Source: Argopecten irradians (taxonomy: Eukaryota > Mollusca > Bivalvia > Pectinida > Pectinidae). Taken from it: a stretch of 64,000 nt of DNA. Position 1 is the first letter of the stretch; each line of letters starts with the position of its first letter. Positions 1 to 12,239 of the stretch are shown here, piece after piece. The position numbers and the translations under genes were made by a program. Location: contig NC_091145.1 of the NCBI RefSeq assembly GCF_041381155.1, forward strand, positions 40,005,882-40,069,881, read 5' to 3'. The notes under the pieces are model-generated. The model saw only the letters and a program-made list of their open reading frames with translations, was not told the DNA's origin and did not search any database.

Positions 1-3000
1 AATTTAATATTTCTAATGATTTTGTTTTTTTAACATTGTCACGTTTAGCAAATTTTAGAAAATTAAACAAATATATTGTGTTCTCCGAGATCTCTATGGC
101 AGTTTTCACCAAGTCCATTCGGATGTTTGAATGTCAGGACTACCAGACTAGTATATGCCTGGTTTATAATGATTATGTACGACAGTGCCTATGAAGACAG
201 TGAGTAATTCAGACTAAATAAAACCTAATGAGAAGCCTTGGCTTTTACTGCGATCCAATTACTTTTTAATTGCGTACTAGTCCAACATAAACTCCTTGGA
301 GAAATATATTAGAGATTGACCTGATCTTGACTTACTATTGACTACCTGTTATGTAAATGATGTAGTACATATTTATTATAAATTACGAATCTAATCTTAT
401 CAGTAAATATCCTTGGTGTAATGAAAGTTCTCGACTAGATTTATTGGTACACGTTATTTATACAAATGCGACACTAGACATTTAGTAAACTTAAAAAATG
501 AAGAAATATTGAATATTTTCGTGTCATTAGTTGGTTGTAAATTAATTTTCCTGATATATCAATATATATGATAATAATTACAGCTGATCACATGCACATC
601 TGCGTTTGCCTGATGGAAAAACAACTTATCAAACATGAAGTTATTTAGATGAGATTCATCAATATATATCGATGAGTAAGAATGTCTATATATGTGTATA
701 TAGATAGACTTATCAAACCTGATTGCACACTTTTTCAATTTTCAAAATGAAAGAGGTCTTTTCTGTCGATGTAAATGTACACCTTGGAGTTAGTGAGGCT
801 TGAAGGAGCGCCCAGTACTTTTAAATGAAATGTGATTTCCTAAAGGATATTTCAATTTCCAAACCATGAACTAACCAGTGTTGATGACAGTCAAATGACT
901 TGTAATATAGAATATATTTCATTACAACAATACGTGTAAGGGCATGTACCAGCTAATGTTTCAGGATGTGAGAAGTTGTATTAGAGTTTTGTGGTATCTG
1001 AATACTTTCACAAACATAAAATCGAACAACCCGTGTCATATGCTTATATAGAACCAGTCAACACTCAACAGCACATCGATCAAATAACATTTCTTATTAT
1101 ACAGAATATATGGTATAGCTATATTTGGAGGAATACCAGCTGTTTCATCTTAGACGATCTTAAATTTGTATTACCACCATGATTATGATTACTTCTTTGT
1201 GGCCATATTTTACCATCAGAAGAATTTTATATTCTACAGACATACGTTTGTAAGGACACCGTGGTACCCGAAACATATAGTTGATATTATTCAATCAGTT
1301 CGCCACATGTTTCTTTTTATCGTGTATTCGAATGTCAAACAAAATGAAAGTCTAATCAACATGACAGCATGAAAGGACCTGTTAATATATGTATCATTTC
1401 ATATCTCACACGTATAATACATTGCTAGATTATGTTTATTGTAAGTACCCATTCGCATAAAGATCAAACGAGCAGGGGCACGTTTATACAATCTAAGAAA
1501 TGGTTAAATAGGTTCGGGAGTTAAAGCAATGGAACAGATTACAAAAATTGTAACGCATTAACAAAAATTACATTTCATAAAGACTTTTTAATAATTTGTA
1601 ATAATTTTCTTTCTTTTTATGAATACACACAAATTTTTATCAATTTTATATACCAGGGGCCGAATGCATGAGAAAGCGCAGTAGATTAACTCATCAAAAG
1701 TTGACACCGTACGATAAACAAATTAACAGTTAGATATGTTAACAATGCTGTCTCCAATCCTTCAAATTCCATCGGTATTGACAGTTGTATCGATACTAAA
1801 TAAATTATATCCAGCTTGGTATCACTTACAATAGTAGGTTTACTTAAACGTTTGTGGTATACAAAAGGGTTTTATACTTGTTATCGAGGGAGTGTGTGTG
1901 TCGCTCTCCCAGGATATACTGATATGCTTCTCGAGTCAATATCAAACCTAAATATCGACAGAGGCCAAGTTTATTGTTCGGTCGTAAAAGAAAGAATTAT
2001 GCAGGATGTCGATGTCGATGTCATGTTCGATGAAGATCATCAAACGTAAACTGCGTCTCAGAATTAAAAGGTATCGGTACCTTACATCCGATTCTGTAGT
2101 CGCGTGGAATCAGTTGTCATGGTGATCGATTCAACTATTAAGCATTGTTTTGAACACCGGAAGTACGCTAATCGACATTTTATTTTCTAAACGGAAGTTC
2201 ACTCCATTTCTGGCTGTTAAAGCCACACAATGTACTTTAAATAGTAGACAGTAAACTGCGGTCTGATTGGTCATTATACGGGGAAATTGTTACTCGACCC
2301 TATTTATCCTGTTCGCTCCGCAGCTGATTAATGCGTTGACTAGTAAAATGTAAGATTTTATTTTACCTCTTTGCTAACAAGCGTAGTTATTCTATTTCAG
2401 CTAAACGCAATTTTATAAACTTATTCTATGTCTACAATTAGTTTTATTCCGAAAGATGAAAGGGCAAAAGCTCACAAAATTTCTTTCCTCGATGTATCTT
2501 CGTAAGACCTTTTCATTGTGAGTTTCCTTGTGGTTCACTTGAAAACACAAGTAAACCCGTACACATTTATAAATATAATTCTCTAGAACAAACCAGAAGC
2601 TTATATACTCTTTGATCGTGTCACTATTGACTGATAGACCATTTAATACTTAGTCAGAATATATGCGGTAGAACGCGAATTGCTCGAGGACTTAAAACTC
2701 ATGTCATTGAGCTAAAAGCGTCTGATCTATCGACAAAAATAATTATATTACATGAAATATAGAACATCTTAGAGTTAAGATATAAAAAATCAAAAATGTT
2801 TATACGGACAAAAGATAAAAGGACATACATGGGTTATGATAAAGCATGACGTTGTGATGTTTAAACATGTTATCTGGGACACCTGCTAATTTAAGCTTTT
2901 CTTACATTTCTAGATAATTATAGACTCCGGTTTAAAGTTCTAATCTTATAAATACTCTCTGCTTTCCTTTTCTTGGAGTTGTTTACTTTTAATATAGTTG

Positions 3001-3660
3001 ACAATAGAAGTTTGACCAACAGGATATAGCGATGATTGTACAGTAAAAGACAAAGCATTGTTAGTTTTGAGTCATATATAATACGTAGGTGTAAAATACA
3101 ATAAACCGACCTGGCGGATCACCACCTGCTTTCACCAGGCGAAATAGACATTAACTTATTAAATCAGATTTCACTATACCCACTAACAAAGGTTAAGGAC
3201 AACTCAAAAAGCATTACAGGATCTAATATATAATCAATCAAATTAAATAACAGAATTAAATTTAAAGTCTTCCTTTCGGTAATAAATGGTGGAACATATG
3301 TTTAATGAAATTGTAAATAAATAGTGTGAATGAAAAACATGCACTAAGATGCCTAAATCAAAGTTATCTCGATGAAATAACATGGCGTTATACTACCAGA
3401 CAAGTGTCACCTCTAACTACATATTTGATATTTTAACATCGTTACCTATTCCCACTAAATGTATGGTTTTAATGTAAGGGTAATTATTTCAGTGACAAGG
3501 AATGCTACACGCCATACATACAGCCATTTTAACACGCACGAGGGTCAGATCAGATTCATAACCAATAAAATCAATAACGATCCCGGCTACTATATATATG
3601 ATTTGTAATCATGATTTAGTCAGGCTTCTGTCAGTCTTTGGCTGCTCTTTTACGCTAGAA
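1..3660. other. AT-rich stretch without a recognised gene
   Basis: No open frame longer than 77 codons, and none shows family motifs or splice-supported exons on either strand. The only local structure noticed is a short run of GATGTC hexamers near 2005-2025. It could be intergenic, or intron of a gene lying outside the window. Confidence 0.5.
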
Positions 3661-3793
3661 AACAAGAGGCCCCGTGGGCCTGTATCGCTCACCTGGTATG
3701 TAATGCCAAGTAATGTTCTATTACATAAAGGGACCAGTGAGGTTGTCACAGAGGATAAAGTTCCTCTATGACAATGACCCCATGGATTCTTTA
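3661..3793 (-). repeat. fragment of the AAGAGGCCC...GGGCCT interspersed element
   Basis: Begins with AACAAGAGGCCCCGTGGGCC and runs into TGTATCGCTCACCTGG. The same block occurs at 25872-26171, 47453-47788 and, shortened, at 52083-52125. Here only the outer ~130 bp is present. The terminal GGCCC/GGGCC pair can fold as a small hairpin. Strand is set so that the GGGCCTCTTG end is the 3' end. Confidence 0.6.
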
Positions 3794-5845
3794 ACATCTA
3801 AATGATAGCGCTTCAAATACTGTGGACCAAAACCGGACAAAACGTACAAACAAATTTATATAAGCTTATCGTATCAAATAAAAGAAGAATATAAATGAAA
3901 ACACCGTCATCTCTAAAACTACTTACATTTACTGCAGTTTAATTTCAAATTACATGTTAAGATTCTATAACACGCGACACCAACTAGATTGTCAAATGTT
4001 TGATCACGACACAGGACTAGTCTTCTTATTACTTACCCATTATATTTCGTACACGTTTTCTCATTTCACATTCACATTTCTTAGTGTTTAAAGCGAAAAT
4101 ACGCTTGTTGAAAGAGATTTGAGTTGGCTATACGTTTTACTAAAAAAATCCACCTGCATCGAGTTCACATCCATAGGAAACAATGCTGTGTTGCGTGTTA
4201 TATTTCCATGATTTTGGTATAAAATACAAACAAAAATATCAAAGATGCCTTTTATGGTATAAGCTGATGTCGAACGGACGAGATAGCTGGTATGTATAAG
4301 TTTGGCCGGGATCCATGTATGTCAGGTGATGGTACTATTATAGTAACTATCTACTGAGGAGGTCTGGCTAGACGTAACTGGAATGATCAATCTGACTGCA
4401 AGACTTGACAATGGAGGTGTGAGGTGTCAAATACATTCCAACGAAACATATCAAAAGCTTATCTATACTTACTGAAATGTCATCGACTTTATTTTAGGTA
4501 ACCATAGCGATGTAATAGCAGACCATTACTTCAAACACATAATATGCGAAACAAGAACTTAGAACACAACAGAGAAGTGTACAAAGAATCGTAAACAAAT
4601 GTTTTTGAAAAGTAAGAGTTCTTTCCTTCATCAGCGACAGACGATGTTCAAGTGTCAGTCAACTGTAACATAAGAACACCCTACACTAGTCAAAACTTAT
4701 CAATCAATAGACTTAAATAAGAAATCGTAAACCTCTTTGGGACCTTGATCAGACTTATAACTTTTGAATGTGCGCGCTTGGAGACACCTGAGAACTCTTA
4801 AGTCGCGAAAACTAGCAGAATTTCTGCAATATTACGTCGGAATGGAATTCTCTTAGATTTTAATCCACTGGGGAGGAGTGATCTACCAAGATATCTAGTT
4901 CTCTTTAAATACTCTAAGATCTCTTCAGATGTGTTTACAATTGTTAATATCAATCGTTCTCGATAGGTGGCGATACCAGTCGGGGATTGTTGCGTCAATG
5001 CTTAACTGATTAAATCCTCTTAAGGAAGAAACCAGACACTGTTTACACAATATTAGGGTACCCGACTTTTAACTTCTCAACAATACCGAGGGGAATAGGT
5101 CTCTCTAATCTTTTGACATGTGAAAATATTGACAGAAAATCTTAAACGACAGGTCCCAGTGTTATTACGGATGTTAGAGTTGTGTGTGGACAATATGGTT
5201 ATAGTGCGGTATCCGCCGTACACAAATTAATTCTGAGACAGGGTTCAACCCCATCCAAGCCACTATTGTGTGTTTACGTTAAAGGGGCGTAGAGACATCT
5301 ACAAACTGATTTTTAGCCCTCAGAATATGAAGGGCATGAATATTCATACAGCTTGAACGATTCAATGCCTTGATTGATGAATAATTGGTAAATGTTCGGT
5401 GTGAGTATATGTATATAGATTGAATTTTTTATGCTCAATGCACATTTAAGATTTGTATTTCTAAACAGTACACAATGTGAACGTATTTTAAGTGTTTGCA
5501 TGCTAGTCCAAATATTGACAATCACAGCAAGTAATAATGCAATAAAAAGGAATATTAATTGAAACATTTGTATCAAAGTTGGAAACTTGTTGCTATTCAA
5601 AATAAATGTATTTTATTTCATAAAATATCTTTTAAGCAAGTACATCAGATTTAGTTAAACACCAACTCATGCTTATCTCATGGTTTCTTTTCAATAGTTT
5701 AAACTCTTTTCATATACTTGTCGTAATATTTATATATTTTTACAATAAAACAAGTCTCTACTTGGTATTCACTTGAATATGTTCAGTAAAATTAAAAAAG
5801 AAAGTAGCTAGATTAATATAAGATCACCAAGTATCCACTAGTCTT
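3794..5845. other. no gene seen
   Basis: AT-rich. An open frame at 5313-5600 (minus, 95 codons) has a hydrophobic run near residues 14-32 that would read as a membrane segment, but composition matches its surroundings and there are no splice or family signals. I do not call it a gene. Confidence 0.4.
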
Positions 5846-5848
5846 CAT

Positions 5849-5975
5849 CCTCGATACTCCAGGGCTTCCGATCCCTTACGAAGTGTAGAGATCGTAAGGG
5901 ATCGGAAGCCCTGGAGTATCGATAACTTGTAGAGATCGTAAGGGATCGGAAGCCCTGGAGTATCGAGGATGACTA
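5849..5975. repeat. triple block of a ~35-bp palindromic repeat
   Basis: The block CTCCAGGGCTTCCGATCCC is present once in this orientation (from about 5860) and twice in the reverse orientation (about 5895-5925 and 5940-5970). The first and second copies form an inverted repeat around AAGTGTAGAGAT. The second and third are direct repeats about 47 bp apart, each preceded by TGTAGAGATCGTAAGGG. The block can fold into alternative hairpins. No target duplication was identified. Confidence 0.75.
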
Positions 5976-6439
5976 GTCGTAAGATTAGTCGAAACTTTAT
6001 ACATACGCTGCTCATACAGGAGAAACATTCAAGTGTTATAACAGAGAAATACACTCTCTGATCCTGACTCGTTATGTACATCATGGATGGAAACTAAAGA
6101 CATAATCGTCATTCGAAAATACCCGTTGAAAGACAAAAGGAGCAGTTGATCCAAGTTAACATTATTATTTGCAGTTACACTTGATTACTGTACAAACAGA
6201 CAAGGTGTGTGAACGTTATATAAAAACATAAAGACTTTTTAAGCTTTTATATGGATGAAACATAGAAATATAAAGATCTGTGGCAAAGGCTGAAGTGCGA
6301 AATGCAATGCTCAAATCATTTTCAGTCGATCATAGTTCGAGGAGGAAGGCGAGGTGTAAAAACGTAACCGCTGAAATGTCAAAGGTTTGAGAAGCATGTT
6401 TTGGCGTTTTTCGTTAGTGGTATTTTAGGAAACGATCAT

Positions 6440-6968
6440 GGCCCTGCAGGTAGGGCGTAAGAATTGTACCTGCTGACCCTATTGCATAATCGTAAAAGGC
6501 GACTAAATTTAGGATATTATCTTTTCTCTTCTTCCTAACTGACTTTATCTTTCTTAATGCCTCCCTTGGCACCGCCTCAGTTTTGGCCTTGAGTTGTTCG
6601 CCTTCAGTGTTCGCCCCTGTGATGAAGGCTCTGGTTTCTGGCCGAGACACACCAAAGTCTATCAAAATGGTAGTTTCTGCTCCTGCTTAACGCTCAGCAT
6701 ACAGGAAGTGGGGCGACTGGTTCGCCCGTTGTCAGTGTAATGTGACCGGGTGGGGTGTGTTGCTTGGTGTCTTCGACGGCATGCGTCAGTTATATAGCAC
6801 TATAAAAAGGGCAACAGTTCCACTATACAAGAAGTCACAACATGAATATGCCACAGTCTCCCAAAAAACGCACATCGCACAACATACACGCAGCACACCG
6901 CATACATGGGAGGTCGTCCTTACATGACCATAGCTGTTAATAGGACATACATTAATCAAACAAACAAA
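6440..6968 (+). mobile_element. SINE-like interspersed repeat, long copy (family A, copy 1)
   Basis: Aligns by eye almost end to end with 8480-8970: shared blocks are TACCTGCTG.CCCTATTGCA, CGTAAAAGGCGACT, CGACTGGTTCGCCCG, GTGTCAGT.TAATGTGACC and GCACACATGGGAGG-like text. It ends in ATTAATCAAACAAACAAA, a CAAA-type tail as in many SINEs. Shorter relatives are at 28390-28535, 39955-40225, 41930-42080 (reverse) and 52733-52810 (reverse). I saw no clear internal RNA polymerase III A/B boxes, so a non-autonomous LINE-mobilised element is inferred from the tail only. An 83-codon open frame on the minus strand lies inside and is treated as chance. Confidence 0.6.
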
Positions 6969-8479
6969 GGTAACGATGAGGAACTAGATTGGACCTAAAT
7001 CACTACTTCATGACATCATCTGGGTCTCTCATTCAGTCGGAGCGTATGAATCATATCTTTGGGTAGATTATATATTATAGTAATCCTCTGTATAACAAAA
7101 GACCTGTTGGATTAACCAAATCTGACCGAAGTCATGGAGGTATGTGGATTAGCCTGTTACAAGTCGTAGGGGTGTTGTTGCGTCACACTGAATAGATTTC
7201 AGGAGGTAGGACAGAGGTGAGGTGCCGCTGTTGTGTATTTCTAATTCTTAACGATATACAGCGGAGTTAGCTACCAACGCACTACAGCAATGCCTCTATA
7301 TACATAGGCAATGTCAATACTTACTCTAACAAATACACACGATTAGATTATCCGTTTATAGGGGTTGTTAATCACGATAATCCAGCCACGACAGTGTACC
7401 TCGACGGTTCCCGTGGCTTATCGGACACTTCAAACCGCTGTCCCAAAGTTCGTCTGATATCTTATAAACATTTTTTACAAACATAATCAAACTAAAACTA
7501 ACATTGAAATAGCTTTAGAAATCTCACAAAAACTGAGTTTAAGGGATGATATCGATTCCATAATATAGGCATTATTTGATGAGTATGTTATACTTTCATG
7601 TAGAGAGTTTCTAATTGTTGTGTTTATTTTCACACCTCTTTGATTCTTCTTTTGTCACTCCATGCCTATATCCGGTCTGCTGCCACGCCACGCTCCCCTT
7701 CATTCTCCGGGTACGACCGTCCGTATCGACCAGCGATATTTACACGCGCTATTAGCTGCTGTTGTCGCCTTTTACATCGTTAAGTACGTGAATGAGTTTT
7801 GATGTAACAAGTTTATAGATTACCAATAATCGTTCTCACACCCGTCTTAATTGTATGTACATTGTCAGACACACTCAGTCGATTGTAGCTATTAATATCT
7901 TCATTATCATTCCATTGACAATGATGTTGATTTTCTTGTAACATCCTGAATAGTGGAACGGGGCCAGAAATGTTTTCTTAAGCGACATTACGTTTCGAAG
8001 ATTATAGAAACAGCAATTTTTTTTTTTTTTTGCAGGAACATTAGAACTTTGGTTTTTTGAGAAAATTTACGGAGCGACAATTTCTTTTTGTGAACATTGA
8101 CGGAGTGGAAATGGTTTTTCACACACTCTAGGAAGCGTCATTTTCTTTCCATGATGAGGAGAAGCAAGTGTCAAGTTGTGTAGCTTGTGTAAGCCATTAG
8201 CTTGGGAAGTTGTAATACTTTCTTTGAAATCCAAATAAGTGATTTCCGAATAATGTGGAATATTAGTTTCCATGTTGCCGTTACTACTATTTGTTTCGAT
8301 TATGTTTATCACTATCGAATGGCATCTGACGGCACTTTGATTTGTTATCCAACTTATCGATGTCGCCAAGCCTACCTACATTTGTCATGCAATAATTGAT
8401 GCATTTCGAGTATTTCCTGATTTACAAACAAACATTCACAGATTTCTAATGCAAACGTGATCTGACTGATCTCTCTAGC
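6969..8479. other. mostly featureless interval with one CpG-rich patch
   Basis: No recognised gene. A CpG-dense patch with a 46-codon open frame lies at 7662-7802 and is listed separately. A T12 run is at about 8018-8030. Confidence 0.4.
7662..7802 (+). CDS. possible small membrane-protein ORF in a CpG-rich patch (46 codons)
   Basis: An ATG-to-TGA frame of 46 codons in a locally GC- and CpG-rich patch of an otherwise AT-rich region. The N-terminal half is basic and proline-rich (MPISGLLPRHAPLHSPG). The C-terminal half contains a hydrophobic segment, about residues 27-43 (YLHALLAAVVAFYIVKYV), that could span a membrane. No family is recognised. The patch has about 15 CpG dinucleotides in 140 bp, which stands out here. 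It could be a small protein, a single exon, or part of an unrecognised repeat; the minus strand contains GTAAAAGGCGAC, which resembles a piece of repeat family A. Confidence 0.2.
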   Translation: MPISGLLPRHAPLHSPGTTVRIDQRYLHALLAAVVAFYIVKYVNEF

Positions 8480-8970
8480 CGAGGGCTTTAGACTTGTACC
8501 TGCTGTCCCTATTGCATGATCGTAAAAGGCGACTCAATTTAGGATATTTTCTTTTCCCTTTTTCCTAACTAACTTTCTTCTTCCTAACGTCTCTCTTGGC
8601 ATCGCCTCACTTTTAGCCTTTACTTGAGCGCTAGCCCCCTTGGTGGTCGACTGATGGTTCTGTCCCCTGGCCGAGACATCTCAAAGTCTTTAACAGTTGT
8701 ACATGTAGTTTCTCCTCCTGTTTAGCGCTCAGCATACAAGAGTAAGACGACTGGTTCGCCCGGTGTCAGTATAATGTGACCGGGTGGAGAGTGTTGCTTG
8801 CTGTCGTCGGCAGCATGCTTCAGTGATATACATTTGTAGTGCTATATAAAGGCCAAGAGTTCCACTTTACAAGAGGACAAAACACGCACTATCCACACAC
8901 TACACATCGCATACATGGGAGGCTTACATGATCATGCCTGTAATAGGATGTTTATTAATCAAACAAACAA
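8480..8970 (+). mobile_element. SINE-like interspersed repeat (family A, copy 2)
   Basis: Second long copy of the 6440-6968 repeat, with many substitutions and small indels. It shares the CGTAAAAGGCGACT core, the CTGGTTCGCCCG.TGTCAGT block, TATATAAAGG, and the ATTAATCAAACAAACAA tail at 8951-8969. Confidence 0.6.
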
Positions 8971-8984
8971 TACATACTCCCCCA

Positions 8985-9180
8985 CCGGACAAGAACTCGT
9001 CTTTGAGTTCGGTTTCTTGAAGCGATGATTGTGGAACTTTGCTGAGCAGTGTTCCAATTGGCGCCAATGTAAGATGGCATCATCCGCTAAGGATCGTACT
9101 CCGGACCTCTGGCTTACTAGTCTTACACTCAACTGATAGTTTTCTCTAGCCGAGAGACATATTTTGCGGATAGCATTCAA
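8985..9180 (-). repeat. degenerate tRNA-like SINE remnant
   Basis: On the minus strand there is CAGTTGAGTGTAAGACTAG followed about 20 bases later by GGTCCGGAGTACGATCC, which resembles a D-arm/anticodon-arm and T-arm (B box) arrangement. The element abuts the tail of family A copy 2. Base pairing is poor, so a functional tRNA is unlikely. Low confidence. Confidence 0.3.
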
Positions 9181-10983
9181 TACGGTTACATTACCCTCAT
9201 ATTTTTATTGAACACTCTTTGCAACTTTATATCTAAATAAGGAACAACTCATCTGATTCATTGGTGCGTTTGATGTACTCGCATAAAACCTCTTATACAC
9301 GCTTTCTCCATTAATACCTCCCTCAAAGCGTTTCCGTGACGTGTTCTCCAGCACAACATGGAGTCATTGCAATAACATTTAATGACAAAACGACACAGTC
9401 CATGTCTGCAGTCATTTGATTCACATTTAAAATCATAGTAAGATATTACAATATAGATTAAAGAGTACATACATGTCCGAGTGCAATACCTCTTTTCTTC
9501 ACAAATTACATTGCTGTATTTTATGTTTATTATTTAAGCTGTGCGTGATTTCCTCGTAAAACTATGTTGGAGTTATTGTCTTTTCATGTATCCTTTGGTT
9601 CATTTATATAATAAATTTTAAGAAAAAAATGAGAGATTTAAGTCAAACGTTTTACACCGTTCGGTACAGCTCGCTGTAGTTTCCCATTGCTGTAGCAATC
9701 CATTTAATTATCAAACCTCGCGCGATGTACCAGAGAAGTATTTTTATTCATTTTTATAATCAGTACATTTATCTGCCTTTAATTTTCTGATGTGTCCATA
9801 CCGTCTCACGCTCATAAAACACCATCAACATCGATGCTACCTTCATTTACATGCTAACAAGCCTAACATCGAATTTGCAGTTTGTGACACATGTAATAAA
9901 TTTTGTGGTACTGTGTGATTTTATTTTTTTATTCTTAGTTTTTTTTTACCCCAAAATGAAATATGTTTTATGAATAAAACAGTCGTGATTAGTTTCCGTT
10001 TTACTGGTGCATACGGAACACATGTCTTAATGCTGAGATACAGAATAATCATACGATTTCAAGCTAGAAAAAAAGGTTAAAATTAACTGGTTCGAGAAGA
10101 GAACATTATCCATAATGGTATAATCTGGATATCGGTATACCTCTACATGTACTTTGGTTTGTTTTTATTTTGAAGAAATTCAAATCATACCTTTACAATC
10201 CGCCTCTAATGTAATATATATTTTATACATTAATTATGATCATATTACATGTGATGTCTATTTTATAGGCTGGATACGTCACCACAACTCTACTTTAATA
10301 TACAATATACAACCACATTTTCTATGTACAAACCAAACTATATTTAGCACCAAAGATTGTACTTACACACATTTTATGACTATCTTTAAAATATTTTTGA
10401 TGGAACAAAAGCATAAATGTTGTTTCATCATATTGATGTGTAGTACACGTAGGTTTTGTCATTATCTACTCCTAGACCTTTTTAAACCACAATTGGTCAC
10501 GTACCACTGCACGTCATTTTATGTTGTCTTTCGTCAAGTTCTTCAGATACACATCTCCTCTGACCCGTTAGTTTATAAACTATGAATAATTAATCGGTAT
10601 CCACGACCCCATTGTCCTGAATAGTTTTGTAGACACAATATCCGAGCATACATTAAAATACCCCATTGTTTTGTACTCAACACATCCTAAACACAGATTA
10701 TATCACGTGCTAAATGTCTGACCCGGTCTATTGTTTTATTATTAAACCTAAAATCTAGGTTTCATAAAACTGATTTAAAATGATGCTTTGAAGCTTGTAG
10801 CGTTGAATTATCACATTGGCAGACTATGAAGATTTGGTAACGAACTTTGGAAAATATAATTTTGGATAACAACACACTATTACTTGTTAAGTGAAAATTC
10901 AGTATATCACTATATGTATTCCAGGTGTGATTTGTAACATCCTCAGATGAAACAAAAGTAAATATATGTATTATTCTGTTATG
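9181..10983. other. no gene seen
   Basis: AT-rich. Open frames at 9258-9470 (minus, cysteine-rich) and 10154-10585 (plus, 143 codons) have no supporting splice or family signal and are discussed among the rejected items. Confidence 0.4.
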
Positions 10984-11329
10984 CTAAAAGATGCTCCACC
11001 GCCGACAGAGCATAAATGATATTCACCATTTTAACAATAATTATATGTCTTATTAACACAAACAATAACATAAAATAATCAATTTTGCCCTTGGTGCATT
11101 GGTAATCAGTACTTCATTCCATGTAGGATATAGTGCCACAGAATTTTTTCGGGATGCAATTAATTATTTTTTGTATTTTTAACTTTAAATAAAATAAGAA
11201 GCTCGTTCTTTTCAATGGTGGTAATGGTGTAAAGTAAGTAACTTATGTAACTGAAGAGAAATACTAAATCGTCTGCTCCTGTTTTTGATAGTGAACAAAT
11301 ACCATTTGTCAGCGGTGGAGCATCTTTAA
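10984..11329 (-). mobile_element. MITE, AGATGCTCCACCGC family, copy 1
   Basis: About 345 bp with terminal inverted repeats AAGATGCTCCACCGCCGAC and GTCAGCGGTGGAGCATCTT, flanked by CTAA and TTAA. Conserved inner blocks are GCATAAATGATATTCA, CTTGGTGCAT, CAGTACTTCATTCCATGTAG and TTTTTTCGGGATGCAATTAA. Four more copies lie in the window (17838-22569 interrupted, 35620-35983, 40845-41208, 54197-54560). No coding capacity. A TTAA target suggests mobilisation by a piggyBac-type transposase (inference). Confidence 0.85.
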
Positions 11330-11985
11330 GGTAATGTGTTTATTTTCCGGGTATAGTATTAGTGGTTCCTCCTGTCTATTTAGTCGGATTATATATAACC
11401 TTTATTTTGCCTTACCACGCCGGTCGTATAGGGAGTATTTTTCTTCCTTTTTGCTTTTTTGGGAGGGGAGGGGGGCTACATGACTCACTTTATAACTCAC
11501 AGGTACAAGCACGATTATTTTCATCATCCGACATGTTTCTGTTTAAAACTACAGATAAGGTACCTATAGCTTATATTTCTCTCTCATCAATAGGTACACA
11601 GCGAAATCGTATTCTCCGGCACGTTTTCATCATCTACAGTATCATAAATCATCCGGAATTTCACTGTATAAAAACTTCATCAAAAATTATGACACAAAAC
11701 TGAACTGGATTTGTACTTGGTATCGTAAACATTATTTGATGACTTTTAACAATTAAAGATATTGTTAATGAAAATTACAGATAAGTTTATTCCAGTTAAT
11801 ATTCCTCTATCATTGCAACTATAGTACAGATATCTTATTCCAGACACGACTACTCAATGATTTACCCAGTATGGTACGTTTGTAGGACTTTACATCTGAA
11901 AAAAAAATGAACTATTGATGTATGAAAAATAACTATGTTAGAGTTCTTCAGATAACAACACAAACAAGGATAATATTATATCTAC
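11330..11985. other. no gene seen
   Basis: A 113-codon plus-strand open frame (11362-11703) has no recognisable motif and contains a G-rich low-complexity stretch. Nothing else noted. Confidence 0.4.
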
Positions 11986-11989
11986 TCAC

Positions 11990-12038
11990 CTATGGACGAA
12001 AAAAGCAGTGCCGCTTCTATTGTCACGCCTGACAACAT
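11990..12038 (-). CDS. candidate first coding exon of an unidentified minus-strand gene
   Basis: From ATG at 12038 the frame reads MLSGVTIEAALLFSSI and ends in phase 1 at a good donor, ATAG|GTGAGTAG (GT at 11989-11988). The N-terminus is mildly hydrophobic and could start a signal peptide. A six-codon upstream ORF lies in the presumed 5' UTR. The support is mainly the promoter-like context at 12120-12215; no downstream exon on the minus strand could be recognised between here and the left edge. No product is proposed. Confidence 0.25.
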
Positions 12039-12119
12039 CCTTGTCCGTTAAAGTTGAAATCACAACTTGTTTATCAATCGTTAATTTCTTACAAAGTTAT
12101 CACTTCCATGTTTACTGTA

Positions 12120-12215
12120 CGGCACTCCAGGTTCGAACTGAACCAACTTTATAGGGAATCAATGCAAATCACGACAGCCGCATTGTGAAATGTGTCGACG
12201 GCTTTGATTGGCTGG
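12120..12215 (-). promoter_or_regulatory. TATA/CCAAT core-promoter-like stretch, minus strand
   Basis: Read on the minus strand: CCAAT in CAGCCAATCAAA (12207-12211), then TATAAA (12148-12153) about 55 bp downstream, then a start region about 30 bp further on near 12120, and an ATG at 12038. Spacing of the CCAAT and TATA elements is what is expected for an RNA polymerase II promoter. Local GC is higher than the flanks. Inference only; no transcript evidence. Confidence 0.35.
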
Positions 12216-12239
12216 GAGATATTGTCAAAAGAGATAATA

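Noticed and set aside
6414-6665. 83-codon minus-strand ORF with a basic KKRK stretch
   Set aside because: It falls inside SINE-like repeat family A and is not kept open in the second copy at 8480-8970.
9258-9470. Cysteine-rich minus-strand ORF resembling a short EGF-like spacing (C-x4-C-x3-C-x5-C-x-C-x5-C)
   Set aside because: Loop lengths are shorter than in EGF domains, the usual glycines are missing, and no good acceptor/donor pair keeps the frame.
10154-10585. 143-codon plus-strand ORF
   Set aside because: Composition equals the AT-rich background, with many F/I/Y/C residues and no motif or splice context.
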